DNA of 44,783 bases, taken from assembly GCA_005110395.1 (NCBI GenBank), contig DUDU01000020.1, forward strand, positions 1 through 44,783. Direction: 5' to 3'. Of this stretch, positions 1 through 10,405 are shown one piece after another. The notes below the pieces were generated by a model. That model saw only the letters and a program-made list of their open reading frames with translations. It was not told the DNA's origin and did no database searches. Source of the DNA: Candidatus Melainabacteria bacterium. Lineage in GTDB: Bacteria; Cyanobacteriota; Vampirovibrionia; Caenarcaniphilales; Caenarcanaceae. Numbering within the stretch: the stretch's first letter is position 1; each line of letters opens with the position of its first letter. A program made the position numbers and the translations under genes.

Positions 1-548
1 AAAGCCGCTATTAGAGCAGATGCACCAGCCGTGATGTGAACTACCGTTCCTCCCGCAAAGTCGAGTGAGCCGATCTTGCGCAACCAGCCATCGGTAGACC
101 ATACCCAATGAGCAACTGGATCGTATATCAAAGTTGTCCACAGCAAAGTAAAAAGCAAAAAGGTTACAAATTTCATGCGATCAGCAAAAGCACCAATAAT
201 AATGGCAGGTGTAATTACTGCAAACATGCATTGAAAGAGCATAAAAGCTAAATGCGGAATAGTTGGCGCATAATCGGAGTTGGGCAATAAAGCAACACCT
301 TTTAGACCGATCCAATCAAGAGAGCCAATAAAGCCAGACTGTCCGTGCGAAAAAGACAATGAATAGCCAATCAAAGCCCATTGCAAGCTAATTAAAGCCA
401 AGATTACAACCGATTGACCCATCATTGCCAAGACATTTTTTTGTCTGACCATTCCCCCGTAAAAGAAGCCAACTCCAGGTGTCATGAGCATTACGAGCGC
501 AGTGGAAATTAAAATCCATGTTGTATTTCCCGAATCAATTTGGTTCAT
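1..548 (-). CDS. amt: Ammonium transporter (Amt family), C-terminus runs off the window
   Basis: Reverse-strand translation from ATG at 548: MNQIDSGNTTWILISTALVMLMTPGVGFFYGGMVRQKNVLAMMGQ...HWVWSTDGWLRKIGSLDFAGGTVVHITAG; canonical Amt motifs. Not in the ORF track because it is open at the edge. Confidence 0.95.
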   Translation of the reverse strand, partial: MNQIDSGNTTWILISTALVMLMTPGVGFFYGGMVRQKNVLAMMGQSVVILALISLQWALIGYSLSFSHGQSGFIGSLDWIGLKGVALLPNSDYAPTIPHLAFMLFQCMFAVITPAIIIGAFADRMKFVTFLLFTLLWTTLIYDPVAHWVWSTDGWLRKIGSLDFAGGTVVHITAGASALIAA

Positions 549-871
549 GTCTAAAAGTCTTTATTAGTGGCTTGGCTAGATTTCCTAATATTGTTTTTGC
601 AATCGGTTTTAAGAGAAGCTAGACTAGCAATTTTACAGGGTTGAATTTCTTAAAGCGAAATTTAGCAATCAGTTTTTAAGCTAAAATTCTTCTATTCAAC
701 TCTATTCATTCTGTAAAATAATTCTTTTATTTTGCGAGTGCGGCTTTCAAATCCTGTCTGCTGCGAAAAGATTATTCAGCATTGCAAGATTTAATATCAA
801 AGAAAACAATCAAAAGCCCCCTAACAAAAACATTTCCAATACAAATTAATTTCTAATGCAGAGAAAGAAAA

Positions 872-1777
872 ATGCCAAGTAAAAAAGATATAAGAAATCG
901 CATTCGCTCAGTTCAGAGCACACAAAAGATCACAAAAGCAATGAAGCTGATTGCGATTATCAAATCTAAGCAATTACAAAATGCCTTAACTGGTATGAAA
1001 CATTATTCTGAGCAAGTCAGCTCTTTGACAAATAAGGCCATTAAGAATCTAGACATAGATAATTCGGCTCAAGATAATTTTCCTAAACTTTTAAAACCAA
1101 TTGCCAAAGATTCAAATCCTTGTTTAATAATTCTTACGTCTGATCGAGGACTCTGCGGTTCTTACAATTCACAAGTTTTGAAATATGTTCACCTCAAAAT
1201 TGAGGAAATGCAGTCTCAAAATAAAAAAGTCAAATTAGTTTTAATAGGAACTAAAGCAAATGTCTATGCAAAAAAATTCTTTCAAGATTGCGAAATTCTA
1301 GGAAAATTTATTGGCCTTTCGGTTTTGCCTTCTGCTCAAGATTCAGAAAATATTTTCAATTTAGTTGAGACCTCTTTTAATGAAGGAAAAATCAGCTCAG
1401 TTGAAATTATTCATAATCGATTCGTCTCAATGATTAAATCGCAAGTCACTCAGACAAAGCTTATTCCTTTTACTCAAGAGCAACAGTCTGAAAAGGATAA
1501 GTCCTCAAACAATCTCAATGACATGGTTTTGTTTGAACCTTCAGTATTGGACTTAGTGCAAACACTTATTCCTCTCTATTGCAAAAATCAAATTCATCAA
1601 GCTTTGTTACTTGCTAGAGCCAGTGAATTGTCAAATAGAGTTAATGCAATGGGGGCTGCAACCGACAATGCAAAAGCCCTCATGAATCAGCTGACACTTA
1701 GTTACAATAAAGCTCGTCAAGCCTCTATTACTCAGGAAATTGCCGAAATTGTTTCTGGTGCCGAGTCTTTAAAATAA
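872..1777 (+). CDS. atpG: F1Fo ATP synthase gamma subunit
   Basis: N-term MPSKKDIRNRIRSVQSTQKITKAMKLIA, C-term RASELSNRVNAMGAATDNAKALMNQLTLSYNKARQASITQEIAEIVSGA. Confidence 0.97.
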   Translation: MPSKKDIRNRIRSVQSTQKITKAMKLIAIIKSKQLQNALTGMKHYSEQVSSLTNKAIKNLDIDNSAQDNFPKLLKPIAKDSNPCLIILTSDRGLCGSYNSQVLKYVHLKIEEMQSQNKKVKLVLIGTKANVYAKKFFQDCEILGKFIGLSVLPSAQDSENIFNLVETSFNEGKISSVEIIHNRFVSMIKSQVTQTKLIPFTQEQQSEKDKSSNNLNDMVLFEPSVLDLVQTLIPLYCKNQIHQALLLARASELSNRVNAMGAATDNAKALMNQLTLSYNKARQASITQEIAEIVSGAESLK

Positions 1778-1861
1778 GGATCTAAAGCAGTTTGAGAGAA
1801 ATTTCAATATAATGAAATACAAGAAGTAATGCATTGAGATCAAGTTTAGAAAGATCAAATA

Positions 1862-2527
1862 GTGGAACACGAAAGTCCCAATTTAACAACACGCGTGACT
1901 TTAACTCGTGAGCTTGGCTTGCTCAAAGAGAGTGTTTCTGATATTGGCAATGATTGTTGTACGCTTTTAGCTCTTAGCACTTCTTCCTTTACCGCTTCCA
2001 GTGATTTCCTCGAGAAGAAAGCCAAGGAAATTTACCAAAAAGTAAGAAGTGAATCTGATAATCTCGAAAGTCATTGTTTTACTATATTGTCTCTTCAACA
2101 GCCTTTGCTAAAAGATCTGAGGCTGGTGGTTGGAGTTCTTAGAATTGCGGCTCATCTGACCAGAATTGCTAGCTATTCCTCTAGGCTGGTTAATATTTCT
2201 GGAATTATTCATGATAAATCGAGTATTCCAGCGGATTTGGTTTCAATCGCTGAAAATTGCAATCTTATGTTGCGTGATGTAATTAAGGCTTTTCATTCAG
2301 GATCCACAACAATGGCTCTGGAATTAGTAAAAAAGGATAAAGAAAATGATTTGCTTCATGATTCTTCTTTTCAAAAAATTATTAAACGAATGACTCACGA
2401 AAAAGCTGAGTTGGTTGAAATTGATGCTCAAATGCTTACCTCGGTAAGATTTTTAGAAAGAACAGGTGACACAATTGCCGCAATTGCGAAAGAAGTTTAT
2501 TTTATTTATACTGGTCAGAAAATTTGA
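1862..2527 (+). CDS. phoU: PhoU-like phosphate uptake regulator (GTG start)
   Basis: Two PhoU-type helical repeats; LLKDLRLVVGVLRIAAHLTRIASYSSRLVNI and LTSVRFLERTGDTIAAIAKEVYFIYTGQ. Confidence 0.85.
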   Translation: MEHESPNLTTRVTLTRELGLLKESVSDIGNDCCTLLALSTSSFTASSDFLEKKAKEIYQKVRSESDNLESHCFTILSLQQPLLKDLRLVVGVLRIAAHLTRIASYSSRLVNISGIIHDKSSIPADLVSIAENCNLMLRDVIKAFHSGSTTMALELVKKDKENDLLHDSSFQKIIKRMTHEKAELVEIDAQMLTSVRFLERTGDTIAAIAKEVYFIYTGQKI

Positions 2528-2661
2528 CTTTTGTGTGACGAAAAAGCTTTATTAACTCATTTTACGCAAAAATCATTTTCTGTTTACCGTGATAATTCCT
2601 GAGAAAGATCCTGAAACCAGTTTGGGGAAGGAGGTCAAGCTAAGTTTTCTTTGTCATTCCG

Positions 2662-2700
2662 TCCCGTGCTGTCCTGAATTCATTTGGGGATCATGTTTCA
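2662..2700. repeat. Dispersed repeat family A, copy 1
   Basis: TCCCGTGCTGTCCTGAATTCATTTGGGGATCATGTTTCA; 35/39 identical to the reverse complement of 17135-17173. Confidence 0.8.
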
Positions 2701-2888
2701 GTATTCTTTTAGGATTGTTTAGCAAACTAAATAAAATCATCCGACCTGCTTAAGGTGCTTTATTAACTTTCTCCTACAAGCACAAATGAAGCTTCGCTCC
2801 TGGTTGCGCATGACTGCAGGCACCTCTCTCTTAACAGAGAAAGAATAAAGGCTTGAGGTAATTCATTCATTCAGAATTAGTCTGATTG

Positions 2889-3671
2889 TTAAAATTCAAT
2901 ATCAATCCCAATTGGACAATGATCTGAACCAAGTATTTGGGGCAAAATATAAGCATCTCGCAAATTGCCTTTCAGTTCAGCGGGTACAAAGAAATAATCA
3001 ATTCTCCAGCCTTTGTTTCGATCTCTGGCTCTAGTTTTCATATCCCACCAAGTATATGTGTCTATGGCTTCAGGGTGAAAATGCCTAAAAGTGTCAACAT
3101 AATCATGCGCAACTAATTTATCTAACCACGCCCTCTCTATTGGCAAAAAGCCAGAAGTATTTTGATTGTTTTTGGGATCATGCAAATCAACCTCTTTGTG
3201 AGCAGTATTGTAATCTCCGCAAATAATAATTTTTTCGCCATCTTTGCGAAGCTTTTCGATGTATTTTAAGCAGGCATTATAAAATTCAATTTTGTACTCG
3301 ACTCTATGCGGGCCTTGTCCACCATTGGGAAAATAAATATTGAGTAAAGTAAAGTCATTATATTTGGTGATTATGACGCGACCTTCTAAATCAAATTTTT
3401 GAATATCAAATCCTTGAAAAGATCCTTTAACTGGAATCGCTGATAGGGTCGCTACTCCACAATAACCTTTTCTCAACTGATTGCTATGCCAATGAACTTG
3501 ATATTTGGCATTATCCAAAACATTGCCGCTCATAATGCTGTCATCTGCTTTTGTTTCCTGAATAGCCAATACGTCTGGTTTCAATTCATCATTAACAATT
3601 GTCCAAAAATCTTTTTTCAGTGCGGCTCTAATGCCGTTTACATTCCAAGAAATCAATTTGTACTTTGTCAT
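2889..3671 (-). CDS. xth: Exodeoxyribonuclease III
   Basis: MTKYKLISWNVNGIRAALKK ... AIQETKADD ... GDYNTAHKEVDLHDPK ... GWRIDYFFVP ... GSDHCPIGIDIEF. Confidence 0.95.
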   Translation of the reverse strand: MTKYKLISWNVNGIRAALKKDFWTIVNDELKPDVLAIQETKADDSIMSGNVLDNAKYQVHWHSNQLRKGYCGVATLSAIPVKGSFQGFDIQKFDLEGRVIITKYNDFTLLNIYFPNGGQGPHRVEYKIEFYNACLKYIEKLRKDGEKIIICGDYNTAHKEVDLHDPKNNQNTSGFLPIERAWLDKLVAHDYVDTFRHFHPEAIDTYTWWDMKTRARDRNKGWRIDYFFVPAELKGNLRDAYILPQILGSDHCPIGIDIEF

Positions 3672-3900
3672 TTGTATTCTATCTATTGGTGATAAGGCTT
3701 ATCCCGTCAAGAGGTTTATTGAGTATTGCAGTAGCTAAATAATTTATTTTGAGCAGAAAAAGAAATTCTAAACGCAAAGTCAAACTCATGCTTTGAATTT
3801 ATTTAAAGAAAAACTTCCCTCGATCAGCATCGAAGAAAGGGAACGACTATTTATTAACTCACCTTGTATCTTACGCAAGTTGCATGATTTTATTTAGTTT

Positions 3901-3959
3901 CCGAAACAAGTTCGGAATGACAAAGAAAACTTAATCTTGTCATCCTGAGCTTGTTTCAG
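3901..3959. repeat. Dispersed palindromic repeat family A, hairpin copy (22-nt arms, 15-nt loop)
   Basis: CCGAAACAAGTTCGGAATGACA ... TGTCATCCTGAGCTTGTTTCAG; arms complementary at 18/22 positions. Confidence 0.75.
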
Positions 3960-4047
3960 AAACTTTTTCTCCCATTCAGAAGTAAATCTGAAGATCTCGA
4001 AACAAGTTGGGGATCAATAAAGCTAAGTTTATAAAGGTGCCTTAAAG

Positions 4048-4557
4048 TTAAATCGATAAATTATTTTTCTCCGAGTCCTTTGATTTTGTCAAAGTCTTGA
4101 AGCTATCAATAATCAACAAAAACACTGCAACATTAATCCAAGTGTCAGCCACATTGAATATTGGGAAATTACCAGGCAATATGAGTAAATCAATGAAGTC
4201 AGTAACTTGTTTGAAATAGGCTCTGTCAATGAAATTACCTATAGAACCAGCCGCGAGGAAAGCAAGACTTATAAGATATATTTTTCTGAGCGAATCAATT
4301 TTTTTGAATGTATAGATTATTAGGCCTGCTGATACCAAGAGGCTAACAATACTCAAAAATTGAATTTGTCCAGCCATAAAGCTAAAAGCCGCACCATTAT
4401 TAAAAGCCAGATTCCAATTGAGAATACTTGGAATAATTTCTACACTTTTGCCGACTTCTAAATTATTCCTACTCCACAACTTGGTGAGCTGATCTAAGAA
4501 AACTAAAAAGCTTACAAAGCTGAACCAAATTAAAAAATTCTTTTTCTTTATCATCAC
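4048..4557 (-). CDS. lspA: Lipoprotein signal peptidase (signal peptidase II)
   Basis: FLDQLTKLW, NNGAAFSF, GSIGNFIDR, VTDFIDL, FNVADTWINVAVFLL motifs. Confidence 0.96.
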   Translation of the reverse strand: MMIKKKNFLIWFSFVSFLVFLDQLTKLWSRNNLEVGKSVEIIPSILNWNLAFNNGAAFSFMAGQIQFLSIVSLLVSAGLIIYTFKKIDSLRKIYLISLAFLAAGSIGNFIDRAYFKQVTDFIDLLILPGNFPIFNVADTWINVAVFLLIIDSFKTLTKSKDSEKNNLSI

Positions 4558-4821
4558 GCAAGAATAACCTATTGCGGAATAGCTATCAATTGTCTTTCAG
4601 AAAGAGCGAATTCTTACTTAACCATACAAGTTGACCACCTGTAGCCAACAAAGACAAGATTGTGGAAATATTAACGCTTGTGCCTTTGATACAAAGCTTT
4701 TCAAAGCGCACGCTCGAATCCATCATTATTCTGAAAAATTACTTTAATGAAAGACTTCCACAATCTAAAACCACATTGGTAAATCACTTAATTTTTGTAT
4801 TTTATCTCCTCCCTCAGTTAC

Positions 4822-7815
4822 TTAAGGAATAGTCAAAGTGGCGAAAGAATCAGCTGTCAAGCCAGAAGAATCAGTTACCGTAATTAATACTGGTAATGTT
4901 CCTGGTGCAAATCCAACATAACTATAAGTATTAGATGTTACGTTCGAGACTTGTGCTACATAGGATGTCCCGTTGAAATATTTATATGTGTATTTTAGTG
5001 TATCTCCAGTCGTAGTATTAGGATCGGTGGCATTGACAATCACACTAGCACCAGCGACATTGATACTAGCAATTGTTGGTGCTTGATTAGGGAATGAAAT
5101 ACTCGATGTCGAAGAAGTAGTTGCATTACCTTGATTATCATTGACTATTGCCCGAGTATTGTAGGTTTGCCCAGTCAGCAATCCAGTTGTACTATAAGTG
5201 TAAGTTGGTGAAGTTGTTGAGTTAACAGTTTCCCAATTACCATTCTTGAAGATTTGATAATCATAAGTAATTGGATCACCTTGTGGATCAGTTGCAGTTA
5301 CGTTCGCTGTTAATCCAGTCATTGAGAAATTACTTACAGTTGGGGCTTTTTGAGGAACTGTGATTGTTTGTGTTCCTGTAGTAGTTGCGTTATTTTGAGG
5401 ATCACGAACAATGGCTTGTACTTTATATACTTGCCCAGACGTGAAGCTCGGTGCTGCTATATTGTAGGTGTAGCTATTGCTTAGAGTAGGAGCTTGAACA
5501 GTAGTAAAAGAATTACTTCCTGGTGCAGTTTCGATTTGATACTCAAAAGTTACTGAATCGCCTTGTGGGTCAGTAGCTCCAACAGTGGCGGTTAAGCCTG
5601 ATACTTTAAATGAATTTACAGCTGGCGGCTTATTCGGAACTACTATTTGTCCGCCAAGAGTTACTGGGCTAGCATTATTTTGCGCATCCCTAATAATAAC
5701 GGCGACTTTAAAGGTAGCTCCTGTTGTTAAAGCGGTGGTGTTGTATGTGTACGTATTAGAAGCTGATGGAGGCTGTTGTGCCACAAAATTATTACTACCC
5801 TGTGTGGTTTCAATCAAGAACTCATAGCTGAGTGGATTATTTCCTTCTGGGTCTGAGCCTGTTACCGTAGCGGTTAGGTTATTTGTTCCAGACAATGTAA
5901 ATCCGGCTACAGTTGGAGCTTTATTGGGAAGAGTTACACTTCTAGTTTCAGATACAACGGTTTGATTATTACTATCTTTGGCAGTTGCTCTAACACTATA
6001 TGCACCCGAAGCTAAAGACGTAACGTTTTTGAAATCATAAGTATTATTTGTTCCACTGGCTACATTTGTATTAGTTTGAATTGGAACCCAATTGTTTCCA
6101 CCAGTATTAATTTCATACAAATAGGTAAGAGCCTTGCCTTCAGGATCTACTGCTTTAACATTGGCGGTTGTGCCATCAATCCCAATATAAAAATCAGAAG
6201 CAGCAATAGTTGGAGCCTGATTAACAACTGTCAAAGCTACTGGATCATAAGTTTTAACTGTATTTAAGCTATCTTTCACCGCAAATGAGATTTGATATGG
6301 TGTTGCTTTTCCTGTCAAGGCCGCCACATCATCATCAAGCGCATTAAGCAAATCAGCAGAAGTTGTATAGGTTTTAGCAGTTCCTCCATCGATTGAATAA
6401 GAATAAGCCGTAATTCCATTTGCATCTTTGGCGTCGATTTTGGTTGCACTATCTAAACCAACACCTTCATTAACACTTGCCTTTCCTAAAACTAGACCAG
6501 CTCCTGTTGTATCACCATTAACAATTACTCTTTGCACAAATCTGGCGGTATTAGTTGTAGTACCAAAGAATGGATCATTAACATTATCTTCTACCCGAAA
6601 AGATAATTGATAAGGTGCAGTAGAACCATTGTTTACGGGTAGAGCAGCAATGGCGGTATTAACGGCTGTTTCAAAAGCAGCTTTAGTAGTAGCCGTTTGA
6701 GTTTGATTGTTAAGAGTATATGTATAGCTTCTGGTAGCTCCAGTTGGCTGAGCTGACACATTGTAATTGTTTAGTGAAAAGCTTGCATTGCCACCTGGCT
6801 GAACTATCAGGGCATTGGAATTTATATTTGTACTTATATTCAGCAAATCAGGCTGATTAGTAGTTGACCCATTTGAATTTATGCCCGTTGGATTAATGGC
6901 TGTTGAGTTTTGTCCAGTGGTAGAAATTACATAATCATTTATCAAAGCTTGAGGAGGATTGTTCTCAGGTTTGAGAGCCGTCTCCAAAAGACCATCTTTG
7001 CCATAAAATGAAGTAAAAACACCACCTGTAAGAGATTGGGTAGCCTTGTCCAAATCACTAAATTCTGTAGAAGCGGCTTTATCAATTCCATACTGAGAGA
7101 AATAATCATTGTATTGGCTGTAAAAACCATTGAAAACCTGGGCTAAGTCATTTTTATCTAATTCTTCACCTGAGAAGTAAGAAGCAACAATTTTATTACC
7201 CACAGAGCCTAAAGCCTGAAACTCAGGAGTATATGGTGCATCTCCAAAAGTTGTACGTCCCCATATATCGAATAATTCATTAAACAGTGTATAAGCAAGA
7301 GTATCGGTTGAAGAATTGTCAAAATAGCTTTCTTGGAATTTTATATTACTTCCATCCGAAGAAACACTATTGGAAGCAGTGGCAAATGGTGGCTCAAAGT
7401 TATCAATAGAAACTTTAATTTGATTATTATCACTACCTAAGCCTTTGGATTCAAGATTCTTGATAATGTCTCTTGCAAATGGTACTTGCAATAATTTATC
7501 TAATGCTTCGGTGAGGGATTTTTCTCTTTCGTTAGTGAGTCCTTGGCTTTTAGTATCGAAATTTATGCCCTTTACTTGTTGAGAAACTTGCGCTGGCTCT
7601 AAAGCCGTTGTCAATGCTGGATTCTGAGTCGAAGATAATGAGCTGGTAGGCGACAAGCTTTTAAGAGCAATTGGGGTTACTTTGATGAATTCGTCAACGA
7701 TTTGAGGAATAGTCTTTTTATTATTAGAAGAATTGCCTGACACAGATTTCAATTTAGCAATAATTTCCTGAGCAGTAGGCAAATTGAATAAAGGATTATT
7801 GTTATTGATTTTCAT
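4822..7815 (-). CDS. Large protein with a unique N-terminal region and tandem Ig-like/PKD/cadherin-like repeats; probable surface or secreted protein
   Basis: At least five tandem ~85-98 aa C-terminal repeats (APTV.....GLTANVTATDPQGDPITYDYQI...), preceded by two ~115 aa repeats of a different type (YSYSIDGGTAKTYTTSADLLNAL / YTYTLNNQTQTATTKAAFETAV). Confidence 0.75.
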   Translation of the reverse strand: MKINNNNPLFNLPTAQEIIAKLKSVSGNSSNNKKTIPQIVDEFIKVTPIALKSLSPTSSLSSTQNPALTTALEPAQVSQQVKGINFDTKSQGLTNEREKSLTEALDKLLQVPFARDIIKNLESKGLGSDNNQIKVSIDNFEPPFATASNSVSSDGSNIKFQESYFDNSSTDTLAYTLFNELFDIWGRTTFGDAPYTPEFQALGSVGNKIVASYFSGEELDKNDLAQVFNGFYSQYNDYFSQYGIDKAASTEFSDLDKATQSLTGGVFTSFYGKDGLLETALKPENNPPQALINDYVISTTGQNSTAINPTGINSNGSTTNQPDLLNISTNINSNALIVQPGGNASFSLNNYNVSAQPTGATRSYTYTLNNQTQTATTKAAFETAVNTAIAALPVNNGSTAPYQLSFRVEDNVNDPFFGTTTNTARFVQRVIVNGDTTGAGLVLGKASVNEGVGLDSATKIDAKDANGITAYSYSIDGGTAKTYTTSADLLNALDDDVAALTGKATPYQISFAVKDSLNTVKTYDPVALTVVNQAPTIAASDFYIGIDGTTANVKAVDPEGKALTYLYEINTGGNNWVPIQTNTNVASGTNNTYDFKNVTSLASGAYSVRATAKDSNNQTVVSETRSVTLPNKAPTVAGFTLSGTNNLTATVTGSDPEGNNPLSYEFLIETTQGSNNFVAQQPPSASNTYTYNTTALTTGATFKVAVIIRDAQNNASPVTLGGQIVVPNKPPAVNSFKVSGLTATVGATDPQGDSVTFEYQIETAPGSNSFTTVQAPTLSNSYTYNIAAPSFTSGQVYKVQAIVRDPQNNATTTGTQTITVPQKAPTVSNFSMTGLTANVTATDPQGDPITYDYQIFKNGNWETVNSTTSPTYTYSTTGLLTGQTYNTRAIVNDNQGNATTSSTSSISFPNQAPTIASINVAGASVIVNATDPNTTTGDTLKYTYKYFNGTSYVAQVSNVTSNTYSYVGFAPGTLPVLITVTDSSGLTADSFATLTIP

Positions 7816-7939
7816 TGTCTCTATTTTTTCCTCAACTGAGCGATATCGATTAAGCAGAAAGTCTTAGTAAAGAATCTAAGCCATAATGTCCAAGATTTCA
7901 CCAATATTTTGTGGTCCCTTAGCATCCCTGACTTGTGTG

Positions 7940-8101
7940 TCACGGGCATTCTTTTTTTTTTGGGAGTAAAAGCGCTTCCTGAGAATTGCCCCCACTACCT
8001 TCAGCAATATCGCTAGAGATTTTGGTGCTAGCACCAGTGCCCGAAGGCTGAATACCTCCTAAGCCGCTAGAAATAGATAATGGAACTTGTATGGGAAACA
8101 T
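7940..8101 (-). CDS. Small ORF (53 aa) containing an A10 tract; a 1-nt frame change extends it to 74 aa (7876..8101)
   Basis: ATG at 8101: MFPIQVPLSISSGLGGIQPSGTGASTKISSDIAEGSGGNSQEALLLPKKKECP*; with A9 it reads PKKKNARDTQVRDAKGPQNIGEILDIMA*. Confidence 0.45.
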   Translation of the reverse strand: MFPIQVPLSISSGLGGIQPSGTGASTKISSDIAEGSGGNSQEALLLPKKKECP

Positions 8102-8703
8102 ATTGATTAGCCTTGTAATACTTATGAAAACAAAATAAGTCTGTCAAGATTTTCCATACCTCTTATCTGTATTTATTTAACTAAACAATATGGTTATGCC
8201 TAAGGGGTTTCACTATTCTTATCAATCCTTTGCATTAGATCATTCACAGATCTCAAATTAAATTCATTAAGGAATTTAAACGCATTAATTAATCGAAAAT
8301 CTGAAGAATTCTTAAAAAAACAATCGACAAATATCTTTAGTTCATGAATCCAATCGATCAAATACATTGAAGAATCTATACTTTGGTTATTAAGTTAGAT
8401 ATAAAAATCTGATCTTAAAAAGAAATTTCAGAAACACAAAAGACTTTATTTATTCTTGGAGTAAATCCTATTTTAAAATTTTCTTAATTCGTCATAGCAA
8501 CCTTTATAATTATTTTCAAGAATTCTTTTTACTCAAAACTTAATTTATTTCAACTTCTCTCTTTGAATTTCCCATTAAGTTTCAGATTAAAAACATTGAA
8601 AAGTGTCTTTGAAGAGAAAAATAAATCTCTCTAGTCAAATGTCATTTCAAGCAAGAACGCTCTAAAGTAAAGTTCACAATTAACCAAAAAGCAAATCACA
8701 AAT

Positions 8704-9963
8704 ATGTTATCTAATACTAAGCCTTATTCATTGACTGATTCCTTAGCTCAAGTTGATCCAGAAATATTTTCAGTAATAAATGAAGAATTAGATAGACAAC
8801 GCACTCATCTTGAGCTTATTGCCAGCGAAAACACCGTTAGCAAAGCGGTGATGGAAGCTCAGGGCTCTGTACTCACAAACAAATACGCTGAAGGATTGCC
8901 AGGCAAACGTTATTATGGCGGCTGCCAATTTGTAGATAAAGCTGAGTCACTTGCAATCGAAAGAATAAAAAAGATTTTTGGCGCTGATCATGCAAATGTT
9001 CAACCTCATTCAGGGGCTCAAGCTAACTTTGCGGTTTTTTTGGCAGCGATTAAACCGGGTGATACCGTCCTCGGGATGAGCTTGGATCAAGGTGGACATC
9101 TCACTCATGGTTCACCAGTTAATGTTTCAGGCAAATGGTTCAATATTGTAAGTTATGGTGTGAACGCTGATGGATGGCTTGATTATGATCATTTACTCTC
9201 ACAAGCCAAAGCACATAAGCCCAAATTGATTATTGCGGGAGCCAGTGCATATCCACGCCAAATCGATTTCGCTAAATTTGCGGCAGTGGCAAAAGAAGTG
9301 GGTGCACTTTTGATGGTTGATATGGCTCATATCGCTGGGTTGGTTGCAGCAGGTGTACATCCTAGCCCAATTCCACATGCTGAATTTGTGACCAGCACAA
9401 CCCACAAAACTCTCAGAGGCCCAAGAGGCGGAATAATACTGTGCAAAGAAGAATATGCCAAGCAAATTGATTCAGCGGTATTTCCAGGAAGCCAAGGTGG
9501 GCCTCTTATGCACGTAATTGCCGCTAAAGCAGTTGCTTTTCATGAAGCGCTTCAGCCAGAATTTAAAGAATATCAAAAGCAAGTAGTTGCAAATGCAAAA
9601 TCTTTGGCAAGCTCTTTAACAGAAGAGAAAATCAATTTGGTTAGCGGTGGAACTGATAATCATCTTGTTCTTCTCAATTTGGTAGAACTCGGATTGACCG
9701 GAAAAGAAGCTGAGAATTTGCTTGATTCAGTTGGCTTAACTGCTAATAAAAATGCAATTCCAAATGATCCACAAAAACCATGGATTACCAGCGGAATTAG
9801 ATTAGGTACGCCAGCATGCACCACCAGAGGATTTAAGGAAGCTGAGTTCTATGAGCTTGGAAAAATTATTGCTTCTGTTCTCAAAAATCCAAAAGATGAA
9901 ACGGTATTAGCTCAGGATAAAAAGAAAGTCGAAAAATTCTGCGCTGATTTTTCTGTTTATTAA
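8704..9963 (+). CDS. glyA: Serine hydroxymethyltransferase
   Basis: [39 protein letters not shown] ... [12 protein letters not shown] ... [14 protein letters not shown]. Confidence 0.98.
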   Translation: MLSNTKPYSLTDSLAQVDPEIFSVINEELDRQRTHLELIASENTVSKAVMEAQGSVLTNKYAEGLPGKRYYGGCQFVDKAESLAIERIKKIFGADHANVQPHSGAQANFAVFLAAIKPGDTVLGMSLDQGGHLTHGSPVNVSGKWFNIVSYGVNADGWLDYDHLLSQAKAHKPKLIIAGASAYPRQIDFAKFAAVAKEVGALLMVDMAHIAGLVAAGVHPSPIPHAEFVTSTTHKTLRGPRGGIILCKEEYAKQIDSAVFPGSQGGPLMHVIAAKAVAFHEALQPEFKEYQKQVVANAKSLASSLTEEKINLVSGGTDNHLVLLNLVELGLTGKEAENLLDSVGLTANKNAIPNDPQKPWITSGIRLGTPACTTRGFKEAEFYELGKIIASVLKNPKDETVLAQDKKKVEKFCADFSVY

Positions 9964-10405
9964 GCAAATCAGTTAGGCTCCTCCATTGGGTGGCTTAACA
10001 GTGTTATTTAACAAATCTTTGTTCCTTCTATTTGATTGATCCAAAGTTCTAACTTTTTTTCAGAGTTAAGGAGTCTTCTGTTTGTGTTTATGGGAAGAAA
10101 CAATTTACAATTCCCTCTCCCCCGAGGGCGTCGATACAAATAGGATAGTGTGGACTTTGAATTCATCGTCCCTTATTAATTCTCTATCGCAAGTTGGTGT
10201 GATTTAGTTTCCTAAATAAATTAGCAGTAAATCTCAGAGTGGTATTGGCGAAAAAACAACCCTGTAACAATGATTCTATTTTTGCTTCAGAATAGTGGCT
10301 TAGGAACTCATTCCACTATTTACTATTTTTGAGCAATCAGCTCTATCCAAGAATTTCGCTACAGAAATTATTATTCAAGTTTAAGCATTCTTGTAAAATC
10401 TAAAA

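Noticed and set aside
9199-9465. 88-aa antisense ORF inside glyA
   Set aside because: Opposite conserved glyA sequence; no independent coding signature.
9973-9996. GGCTCCTCCATTGGGTGGCTTAAC as another family B repeat copy
   Set aside because: Only the first ~9 nt resemble the family; hairpin and right flank absent.
10291-10320. Hairpin AATAGTGG-N14-CCACTATT between glyA and ssb
   Set aside because: Short 8-bp AT-containing stem; might be a weak bidirectional terminator but not supportable alone.
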